Positions 16,400 to 23,554 of a DNA stretch of 33,843 nucleotides are shown here, in pieces (position 1 is the first letter of the stretch; every line of letters begins with the position of its first letter). The stretch comes from Flavobacteriales bacterium (lineage in GTDB: Bacteria; Bacteroidota; Bacteroidia; Flavobacteriales_D; Crocinitomicaceae), in contig CANGHX010000010.1 of NCBI GenBank assembly GCA_947453715.1, forward strand, positions 1-33,843, read 5' to 3'. The translations under genes and the position numbers were made by a program. The notes beneath the pieces were generated by a model, which was given only the letters and a program-made list of their open reading frames with translations, was not told the origin of the DNA and ran no database searches.

Positions 16400-17218
16400 A
16401 TGGAAACAAAAACATTTATTGTACCTCATGATTTCTCATCTGTAGCAGATAATGCTTTAAGTCATGCCATTTCTACAGCTAAATCTGTTGACGCACAAAT
16501 TTTTGTTTTACACGTTGTGCCTAAAGAAAAAAGCATCGAAGAAGCTGAAATTAAATTAAATGAAATTCTTGGAAAATTTGACACAAGTGTTAAGATTATT
16601 CCTAAAGTAAGAGTAGGAAATATTTTCGATGATATAGGGGATTTTGCTGCTGAACATCATGCTGAACTAATTTTCATGGGAACTCATGGAACTCATGGAT
16701 GGCAACATCTTACAGGAAGTAATGCTTTAAAAGTAATTACTCATTCAGAAGTTCCTTTTATTATCGTTCAAGATCGTAAAATCAGAGAGAATGGATATAG
16801 AGATATTGTTGTTCCATTAGATTTAAATAAAGAAACAAAACAAAAATTAGCAATGGTTGCTAATTTAGCTACTTACTTAAAATCTAGAGTTCACGTAATT
16901 ACCCCAGACGAATCTGATGAATTTTTGAAACATAAAGTAAAAGCAAATATTCAATTTGCCAATAAATTTTTCAAAGAAAGGGGAATTGAAATAACTGCAA
17001 CGTTAGCTCCAAGTGGTAACTTTGATAAAGAAGTAGTTAAGCATGCTGTTGCAATAGATGCAGATTTAATTGCAATCATGAACTTAAATAAAAATAATAT
17101 TTTCGGTGCAGTTGTTGCAAATAATGAGACTTATGTAATTACGAATGATGCACAAATTCCAACATTAGTTGTAAATCCAGTTGATTCTCCTTATGGAACT
17201 GGTGTAATGTACAGTTAA
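16400..17218 (+). CDS. Tandem universal stress protein
   Basis: The 272-residue protein holds two UspA-like domains, about residues 1-125 and 137-265. The first starts TFIVPHDFSSVADNAL and ends with the nucleotide-loop region MGTHGTHGWQHLTGSNA, followed by VPFIIVQ. The spacing between the second loop glycine (G97) and the last one (G106) is eight residues, one fewer than in the ATP-binding consensus GxxG-x9-G(S/T), so ATP binding is uncertain. The second domain (IVVPLDLNKETKQKL, ending IPTLVVNP) has no such loop. Such proteins help survival under stress or starvation, usually in the cytoplasm. It stands alone, with its own promoter-like box and a clear terminator. Confidence 0.88.
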   Translation: METKTFIVPHDFSSVADNALSHAISTAKSVDAQIFVLHVVPKEKSIEEAEIKLNEILGKFDTSVKIIPKVRVGNIFDDIGDFAAEHHAELIFMGTHGTHGWQHLTGSNALKVITHSEVPFIIVQDRKIRENGYRDIVVPLDLNKETKQKLAMVANLATYLKSRVHVITPDESDEFLKHKVKANIQFANKFFKERGIEITATLAPSGNFDKEVVKHAVAIDADLIAIMNLNKNNIFGAVVANNETYVITNDAQIPTLVVNPVDSPYGTGVMYS

Positions 17219-17235
17219 AATAATTTAAACGTTTG

Positions 17236-17269
17236 AAAAAACCGCTTAGTTTTCCTAGCGGTTTTTTTT
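17236..17269 (+). terminator. Rho-independent terminator after the universal stress protein gene
   Basis: An eleven-base stem (AAAAAACCGCT at 17236-17246 with AGCGGTTTTTT at 17257-17267) with a ten-base loop ends in a run of eight T residues. Confidence 0.85.
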
Positions 17270-17306
17270 AATATACCCCAACAATAGAAGTTATAAGGTA
17301 ATAGAT

Positions 17307-18827
17307 ATGCCAATAATTGGAAAGCTAATTAAAAAGACATCTGAGATTGCATACAACAGAAACCTGAATAAAGGTATTGAATATGTCAATCAGTTAAAAA
17401 CGCTTTCTTGGCTTTTAAACAGAGCTAGAAGAACAGATTTTGGTAAACATTACCACTTTAATATATCACTTAAAAGTGTAGATATTGTTAGTGAATATCA
17501 ACAAACTGTTCCTATTACCAATTATGAAGAATTCTATGAAGATTGGCTAAAAAAATCAATCGAGGGAGAAAAACACCACACTTGGCCTGGTAAAATTTCT
17601 TATTATGCTCTGTCATCAGGGACAACTGGATCTCCAAGTAAACGAATTCCCGTTACAAGACAAATGATTCGTTCTTTTCAAAAAACAAGTATTAAGCAAT
17701 TATCTACTCTTCATAATTTAAATTTACCAAATACCCTTTTTAGCGCAAATTTTTTAGTAGTAGGGGGATCATCAAACTTGACAGAGATTGGAACACACTA
17801 TGAAGGTGATTTAAGTGGTATTCTCAAAAAACATACATCAATCGTTGCAAGTCCTTTTACAAAACCTGAAAATGATATTGCAAAAATTAAAGATTGGAGT
17901 AAAAAGCTTGAAAAACTAGTTGAAAAAGCTCCTTCATGGAATATAGGAATAATGGCTGGTGTTCCGAGTTGGTGCATCATGTTACTAGAAAGAATTATCG
18001 AAAAATATGAATTAAATTCAATTCATGATATTTGGCCAAATTTTGAAGTATACGTTCATGGTGGTGTTTTCATGCAACCATACATTCCAAGACTAGAAAA
18101 AGTAATTGGTAAAAAGGTTCACTTATTAGATACATATTTGGCAAGTGAAGGATATTTTGCCTACCAAACTTCTCCCGACAGAGAAGGAATGAAACTGTTA
18201 TTAAATAATGGTATTTTCTATGAATTTGTGCCTTTTAACAGTGACTTTTTTGATGAATTCGGTAATGTAAAAGATAAACATAATGCATTCTCTTTATCAC
18301 AAGTTCAAGAAGGTATAGATTATGCACTTGTAATTTCAACAAATGCTGGACTTTGGAGATACATGATCGGTGATTTAGTTCGATTTGTAAATGTCGATCA
18401 AAGAGAAATTAAAATCACAGGACGTATTAAACAATTTTTAAGTTTAAGCGGCGAACACTTATCTTTAGATAATATCAATTCTGCAATTCAACATGTTTCT
18501 GAAAAAATGAACGTTGAAATACCAGAATTTTGTATTTATGCAGACCTAGAAAACCAACGTCATAGTTGGTATATTGGTTCTAATTCTTCTTTTGATTCTA
18601 AACTATTTATCGAAAATTTAGACAAACAATTAGGTGAAATTAACGATGATTATAAATCTTGTAGAAAATACAATTTAAATAATCCAACTATTGAGGTGAT
18701 TGATCCAAATCAATTTTATTTATTCATGGAAAAAATTGGGAAAGCAGGATCTCAAAATAAATTTCCTCGTGTTTTAAATACAGATCAATCCCTAAATTGG
18801 ATTTCATTTCTTTCAGGAAAATTATAA
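17307..18827 (+). CDS. GH3 family acyl-adenylating protein
   Basis: The 506-residue protein belongs to the GH3 family, named after plant enzymes that join carboxylic-acid hormones to amino acids via an acyl-adenylate. The adenylate-forming signatures are present: SSGTTGSPSKRIP from residue 103, VHGGVFMQPY, DTYLASEGYFAYQ, the LWRYMIGDLVRF block, and ITGRIKQFLSLSGEHLS, which contains the hinge to the C-terminal lid. Bacterial members are widespread in Bacteroidota but their substrates are not known, so an acyl-amino acid synthetase role is only inferred. No signal peptide or membrane segment is seen, suggesting a cytoplasmic enzyme. The stop codon lies two bases from the stop of the convergent membrane-protein gene, with no room for a separate terminator. 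Confidence 0.87.
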   Translation: MPIIGKLIKKTSEIAYNRNLNKGIEYVNQLKTLSWLLNRARRTDFGKHYHFNISLKSVDIVSEYQQTVPITNYEEFYEDWLKKSIEGEKHHTWPGKISYYALSSGTTGSPSKRIPVTRQMIRSFQKTSIKQLSTLHNLNLPNTLFSANFLVVGGSSNLTEIGTHYEGDLSGILKKHTSIVASPFTKPENDIAKIKDWSKKLEKLVEKAPSWNIGIMAGVPSWCIMLLERIIEKYELNSIHDIWPNFEVYVHGGVFMQPYIPRLEKVIGKKVHLLDTYLASEGYFAYQTSPDREGMKLLLNNGIFYEFVPFNSDFFDEFGNVKDKHNAFSLSQVQEGIDYALVISTNAGLWRYMIGDLVRFVNVDQREIKITGRIKQFLSLSGEHLSLDNINSAIQHVSEKMNVEIPEFCIYADLENQRHSWYIGSNSSFDSKLFIENLDKQLGEINDDYKSCRKYNLNNPTIEVIDPNQFYLFMEKIGKAGSQNKFPRVLNTDQSLNWISFLSGKL

Positions 18828-18829
18828 AA

Positions 18830-20269
18830 TTATTTTACTTCATAAATAAATACTCCTTCCGTTTCATTGTATGAATCTTCTTTTTGTTCACCGGAAATAA
18901 ACTTTCGAATGCAATGTAATTTAGTTGATTTGATAATTGATTCTCTTGATAATCTTTGCTCTTGAGGTCCAAATTGACTATCTCGAACAATTAAATCTCC
19001 AGCTTTCATTTTTGTTGTAATATCGTTTTCTAAATCATCGCAATAATAAAAAACACAAGCTTGATTTTTTTTAAATGGATTATTTCCAAATTCAAAGCAA
19101 AACAATGGATGGTGGTAAAATAACATTTGACCAGGTTTAATAGTCCTTTTTAATGTATTTGCTGCATTTATAACTTGTAACTCTAACGCATTAGCTTTTA
19201 TAGGGAAATGCTTCGTTAAAACTGAATTAAGTGCAATCAATAAACTAATACTACAAATAAGATAACTTGAAAATTTGTATTGTCCAAATCGACTCTTTTC
19301 TAAGAAAATCAAATTCAATAAAACAAATGCTGGCATTGCTTGTGTAGTGATTCTAGTTAAGCCTAAAGATGCATTTTGACCAGTTGCCCAGAAATATGAA
19401 TGCAAAACTACAATGCCTACAAAAGTTCCATAGATATAAAATAAATTAGTAAACTCAATCGTTTTCCAACTTCTTTTGAGAATCTGTAAAATCAGGTAAA
19501 TAAACGCACTTATAAAAACAAATAAACCTGGATTTCCCAAATAATTCTTGTAGCTCAACAGATAATGATTCCAATTTCCATGCTGATATATTCCATTATT
19601 CATTACATAAGGACTTTTTGTGAAATACCACCAAAAATCTTTTAATGCAAAAAAACCTACAACCGAATAAAGAACAAATCCAACTAACAAAAAAGGGATG
19701 TGTTTATATTGCTTAAAATAAAGAAGGATAAAGAAAATTAATACGATAGGCAATTGTCCTTCACTCCTTAAAAAAGGCAAAAACGATGTTATTATTGCTA
19801 ACCAAAACCATTTTTTTGTGACCAATAACCAAAAGGTTAATAGAAAGAATAAATTGAATAAAGGTTCTGTTAATCCACCTAAAATGGTGATGCTATAATC
19901 TTGAATATTAATTAGTAGAACTGGAAAAAGGATTTTGAGCCAAATACTCATTTCAAATTTTGAAGCAATTTTCCATGCAATCAAGATGGTTGCTGTAAAT
20001 ACAAGAATATTAAACATTACTATTCCGCCAAAACCAAACTGAGAAAAAGGCGAGGACAATAAAATAAAAAGAGGTTTACCCCAATGATGTAAAAGTAAAA
20101 TTGGATTTTCCCAAGATGCATTTGAAATGAAATAATGCATAATTCCATCACCGGAATCTGCCGGAACTTCACTTTTAATAAATTGAAAACTGTACCAAGA
20201 AATACAAAAAAAAAGGGTTAATACTTTTAATAAAGTATCAACCCAAATCTTATGATTGATTGTTTTCAA
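18830..20269 (-). CDS. Polytopic membrane protein, GT-C glycosyltransferase-like
   Basis: The 479-residue protein has about ten to eleven membrane segments. A conserved-looking acidic loop (SEVPADSGDGIMHYFISNA, about residues 34-52) lies after the first segment, where GT-C enzymes such as protein mannosyltransferases and ArnT keep their catalytic aspartate. It also has LRSEGQLP in a later loop and a soluble C-terminal part of about 110 residues. GT-C enzymes move sugars from lipid-linked donors on the outer face of the inner membrane. The assignment rests on architecture and the acidic loop, so acceptor and donor are unknown. The gene starts only three bases after the stop of scoB and should be co-translated with it. 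Confidence 0.6.
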   Translation of the reverse strand: MKTINHKIWVDTLLKVLTLFFCISWYSFQFIKSEVPADSGDGIMHYFISNASWENPILLLHHWGKPLFILLSSPFSQFGFGGIVMFNILVFTATILIAWKIASKFEMSIWLKILFPVLLINIQDYSITILGGLTEPLFNLFFLLTFWLLVTKKWFWLAIITSFLPFLRSEGQLPIVLIFFILLYFKQYKHIPFLLVGFVLYSVVGFFALKDFWWYFTKSPYVMNNGIYQHGNWNHYLLSYKNYLGNPGLFVFISAFIYLILQILKRSWKTIEFTNLFYIYGTFVGIVVLHSYFWATGQNASLGLTRITTQAMPAFVLLNLIFLEKSRFGQYKFSSYLICSISLLIALNSVLTKHFPIKANALELQVINAANTLKRTIKPGQMLFYHHPLFCFEFGNNPFKKNQACVFYYCDDLENDITTKMKAGDLIVRDSQFGPQEQRLSRESIIKSTKLHCIRKFISGEQKEDSYNETEGVFIYEVK

Positions 20270-20272
20270 AAA

Positions 20273-20929
20273 TTATAAAACCATTTCTGGTACAAATTCA
20301 GGAACAACTAAATCTCCTTCTGTTTTTGAGATAATTTCTTCTACTGAAACGCCCGGTGCTCTTTCTAATAAATGAAATTTACCTTGTTTTATTTCCAAAA
20401 CAGCTAACTCTGTTACGACCTTTTTTACACATCCAACACCTGTTAATGGTAAAGTGCATTTTTTCAAAATCTTAGATTCACCCGCTTTGTTTGAATGCAT
20501 CATTGCAACAATGATATTATCAGCTGAAGCTACTAAATCCATGGCGCCGCCCATTCCTTTTACCATTTTTCCTGGAATTTTCCAGTTAGCAATGTCTCCA
20601 TCTTGTGAAACTTCCATTGCCCCTAAAACAGTTAATTGAACATGTTGACCGCGAATCATTGCAAAAGAAGTTGCTGAATCAAAAAATGAAGCTCCTTTTC
20701 TTGCTGTAATTGTTTGCTTTCCTGCATTGATTAAATCGGCATCTTCCTCTCCTTCGAATGGAAATGCTCCCATACCAAGAATACCATTTTCAGATTGAAA
20801 TTCAACTTCTATACCTTCTGGTATGTAATTAGCGACTAAAGTTGGAATACCTATTCCTAAGTTCACATACCAACCATCTTGTAATTCTTGTGCAATTCGT
20901 TTTGCAATTCCAACCTTATCAAGAGCCAT
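20273..20929 (-). CDS. scoB: 3-oxoacid CoA-transferase subunit B
   Basis: Together with subunit A this forms a succinyl-CoA:3-ketoacid (or acetoacetate) CoA-transferase, which moves CoA between succinyl-CoA and acetoacetate and serves ketone-body, leucine or lysine breakdown. The 218-residue length is standard. The catalytic glutamate is Glu47 in the SENGILGMG motif, and NLGIGIPTLVANY (residues 23-35) and the GAMEVSQDGDIANWKIPGK segment are family-typical. It is separated from subunit A by a 603-residue membrane-protein gene, which is unusual because the two subunits are normally adjacent. It has a candidate promoter box of its own in the 85-base gap upstream. Confidence 0.95.
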   Translation of the reverse strand: MALDKVGIAKRIAQELQDGWYVNLGIGIPTLVANYIPEGIEVEFQSENGILGMGAFPFEGEEDADLINAGKQTITARKGASFFDSATSFAMIRGQHVQLTVLGAMEVSQDGDIANWKIPGKMVKGMGGAMDLVASADNIIVAMMHSNKAGESKILKKCTLPLTGVGCVKKVVTELAVLEIKQGKFHLLERAPGVSVEEIISKTEGDLVVPEFVPEMVL

Positions 20930-20966
20930 AATCGTTCAATTAAATTTAGTTCATTTTTTAACTACT

Positions 20967-20974
20967 CAAAAGTA
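20967..20974 (-). promoter_or_regulatory. Candidate -7 box (TAnnTTTG) for scoB
   Basis: The minus strand reads TACTTTTG, an exact consensus match, 38 bases before the scoB start. A TTG upstream is only 12 bases away, too near for a standard -33 element. Confidence 0.4.
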
Positions 20975-20991
20975 AAGCATATTTTACAAAA

Positions 20992-21016
20992 AGCTATCTT
21001 TTTGAGCTATCTTTTT
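20992..21016. repeat. Short tandem direct repeat (two 12-base copies)
   Basis: AGCTATCTTTTT occurs twice, at 20992-21003 and 21005-21016, one base apart, across the stop codon of the upstream membrane-protein gene. It probably arose by slippage; no function is evident. Confidence 0.6.
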
Positions 21017-22826
21017 ACTTATTATTGACTTTTGGATTCTTAATTTCATAAAATTTACAATTCGCATTCGTCAATTTAACGCTTTCAACTTTTCGATCCC
21101 ATAAATACACTTTCAGTAATACATCTTCTTTCGTTATTTTTTCAAAAATAAAATGATGTAAAAAAGTATCATTGATCAATTGTCCTTGAAATGCAGTCTC
21201 AAAGGAATAATAGGAATTATTAGTAACTTGATTTTCTTTGTTAAACGTTTGTAGAACCAATTGAATTTTGTTTTTAGGCTGGTATGTTTCTAATTTCCCT
21301 GCAACACTAATCTGTAATGCTTTTCCAAAAAAACGGTTCAAGGAATCTTCTTCTAATATAGTAATGAACTCTTGTGCTAAATTCCTATATGAAACTGGTG
21401 AAGATGTATAAAGTAATTCTTTTTTCAACGGAACTTTTCGTTTAAAAGCAATATAAGTGTTCGCTTGATCATAAACGAGTGTATCGTAATAATCCAAAAT
21501 ATTCTTATTTGTGAATTTATCTGTATTTGTGATAATATAATCTGTCAAAATTGCATCTGGATTTGAAATATTATAAGCACTTGCCTTTACTTTTTGAAAT
21601 GATTCTCTAAAAGGCCAATTCCAAGCCATTGTTTGATAAATCATCAAACTTTCAGAAGGTTTAATACGTGATTTTACTTTATTGTAAACCAAATCTGTCA
21701 TTCGTTGTTCTGGTGAAAATGCAGATGAATGAATGTTCATGTGAAACACAAATATAACTGGGAAAATTAAAAATAAGTATTGAGTTTTCTGAGTTAATTT
21801 AAATTGATCAATAAAATAAAATAGCATTAATAAAAATGGTATGACTAAATAAAATGCCGTACGATCCTCAGGGTAATTTACTTTTAAAAAGTTCGCTAAA
21901 AATAAAATAGCAACAATGTTACCAAAAAATAGTACTGAATAAATTAGAAATTGATTCGTGAAATAATCTTTTAATTTTGAATTAAAAATGAGTTTGACCA
22001 AAAAGTAAATGAACAAGATAAATAACCCCAAATAAATATACATCAAAGAATCATCTTTCAAGAAAATAATATATTCATTCAATGTTTTTCCTGTAACATC
22101 CCATATTCCTTCCAATGAACCATAATACAACGCCCCGTGTTCCTTTAACTCAAAACTAAATTTGATAAAAGGAAAAAGCAGTAACAAAAATGCCAGATGA
22201 ATAACTAATCGGATAAAATGTTGTCGCTTTTCTAATGAATTAAAATGAATCAATTGATCTAAACATACGATTCCAAAAATTATTAAACTAGTTACTATAA
22301 AAGTCAAATTAGCTGAAATAGCCAGAATTAATAGCAAATAGGTTAATACGATTGAACTTAATTGATAATTTTTTAAATAATTTCTCAAATACACTAAAGC
22401 GCAGATAATAAATCCTAGAGACAATCCGTATCCTCGACAAAGAGCGAAATATTCAATAATTATCGTTAAAGAACAAAATGTAATTAATGCGATTAATCTT
22501 AAATTTTTCGTCTTTAACTCTTTCAATAATTCTCTTAATCCAAAAAAATAAAGGACGAAAGCGAATAGGTTTGGAAGTCGATAAAGACTAATATTATCCT
22601 TGAAAATTGGATATAATTTATTGCCAATAAAAGAGTTCAATAAATGATTATTTGCATCCCAAACAATCGATTCTCCTTTAAAATCTCCTTGATAAATATA
22701 AAACATATAGGTTGCTATCTCATCATGAAGAGTTTCATTATAAAAAACACGAATGAGTAGATAAGAAAAAACAAAAAGGAATAGCGAGATCGTTATTCCT
22801 TTTTCAAATTTTGATTGTTGAATCAC
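21015..22826 (-). CDS. Polytopic membrane protein, GT-C-like, with soluble C-terminal domain
   Basis: The 603-residue protein has roughly ten membrane segments in its first 360 residues and a soluble part of about 200 residues, predicted extracytoplasmic, that looks beta-rich near its end. After the first membrane segment it has ETLHDEIATYMFYIYQGDF (residues 31-49) and then WDANNHLLNSFIGNKL. Acidic residues here, together with an asparagine-histidine pair, resemble the first loop of GT-C glycosyltransferases (family 39 type). Substrate and product are unknown. It starts two bases after the scoA stop codon, so it is almost certainly translated with that gene. It resembles the other membrane protein after scoB in layout, though not clearly in sequence. 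Confidence 0.6.
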   Translation of the reverse strand: MIQQSKFEKGITISLFLFVFSYLLIRVFYNETLHDEIATYMFYIYQGDFKGESIVWDANNHLLNSFIGNKLYPIFKDNISLYRLPNLFAFVLYFFGLRELLKELKTKNLRLIALITFCSLTIIIEYFALCRGYGLSLGFIICALVYLRNYLKNYQLSSIVLTYLLLILAISANLTFIVTSLIIFGIVCLDQLIHFNSLEKRQHFIRLVIHLAFLLLLFPFIKFSFELKEHGALYYGSLEGIWDVTGKTLNEYIIFLKDDSLMYIYLGLFILFIYFLVKLIFNSKLKDYFTNQFLIYSVLFFGNIVAILFLANFLKVNYPEDRTAFYLVIPFLLMLFYFIDQFKLTQKTQYLFLIFPVIFVFHMNIHSSAFSPEQRMTDLVYNKVKSRIKPSESLMIYQTMAWNWPFRESFQKVKASAYNISNPDAILTDYIITNTDKFTNKNILDYYDTLVYDQANTYIAFKRKVPLKKELLYTSSPVSYRNLAQEFITILEEDSLNRFFGKALQISVAGKLETYQPKNKIQLVLQTFNKENQVTNNSYYSFETAFQGQLINDTFLHHFIFEKITKEDVLLKVYLWDRKVESVKLTNANCKFYEIKNPKVNNK

Positions 22827-22828
22827 AC

Positions 22829-23527
22829 TTATTTTTTTGATTGAACTGTTCTTTGTTCTATTCGTTTTTCAAATTTTTCTCCTTTAAAAATACGCTGAAC
22901 ATAAATTCCAGGAGTATGAATATCATTAGGATTTAATTCACCTGCTTCAACCAATTCTTCCACTTCTGCAACTGTAATTTTTCCAGCTGTTGCCATCATT
23001 GGATTAAAGTTTCTAGCTGTTGCTTTGTAAATAAGATTTCCTTCCGTATCACCTTTCCAAGCTTTCACTATTGCAAAATCAGCAGTTAAGGCTGTTTCTA
23101 AAATATGTGGTTTCCCGTTGTAAACTCTTACTTCCTTTCCTTCTGCCACTTCAGTTCCATAACCAGCTGGCGTGAAGAAAGCTGGTATTCCAGCACCTCC
23201 AGCACGACATCTTTCTGCTAAAGAACCTTGTGGGATTAAATCTACTTCTAATTCTCCAGAAAGCATTTGTCTCTCAAACTCATCGTTCTCACCTACGTAA
23301 GAACTAATCATTTTTTTAACCTGTTTATTTTGAAGTAATAATCCCAAGCCAAAGTCATCTACTCCTGCATTGTTTGAAATACACGTTAAATTTTTCTTAC
23401 CCATTTTTACTAACTGAGCAATCGAATTTTCTGGAATTCCGCATAAACCAAAACCTCCTACCATTAGAGTCATGTTGTCTTCGATTCCTTTTAAAGCTTC
23501 TTCAACGTTATTTACTACTTTATTCAT
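22829..23527 (-). CDS. scoA: 3-oxoacid CoA-transferase subunit A
   Basis: This is the 232-residue partner of the B subunit encoded about 2 kb further along. Family signatures are [15 protein letters not shown] near the start, [16 protein letters not shown], the [20 protein letters not shown] block, [21 protein letters not shown], and [16 protein letters not shown]. The ATG at 23527 is used since homologues begin at MNKVV; an in-frame TTG at 23545 would add six atypical residues. The gene begins 27 bases after the class A PBP stop codon and could be read from the cell-wall operon, although a separate promoter is not excluded. It is immediately followed by a membrane-protein gene. Confidence 0.95.
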   Translation of the reverse strand: MNKVVNNVEEALKGIEDNMTLMVGGFGLCGIPENSIAQLVKMGKKNLTCISNNAGVDDFGLGLLLQNKQVKKMISSYVGENDEFERQMLSGELEVDLIPQGSLAERCRAGGAGIPAFFTPAGYGTEVAEGKEVRVYNGKPHILETALTADFAIVKAWKGDTEGNLIYKATARNFNPMMATAGKITVAEVEELVEAGELNPNDIHTPGIYVQRIFKGEKFEKRIEQRTVQSKK

Positions 23528-23554
23528 CGTATTATTTTTAATCAATTTTAGGAA

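Noticed and set aside
23528-23545. Longer scoA start at TTG 23545
   Set aside because: Adds IKNNT-type residues absent from homologues; the ATG at 23527 gives the family-typical MNKVV start.
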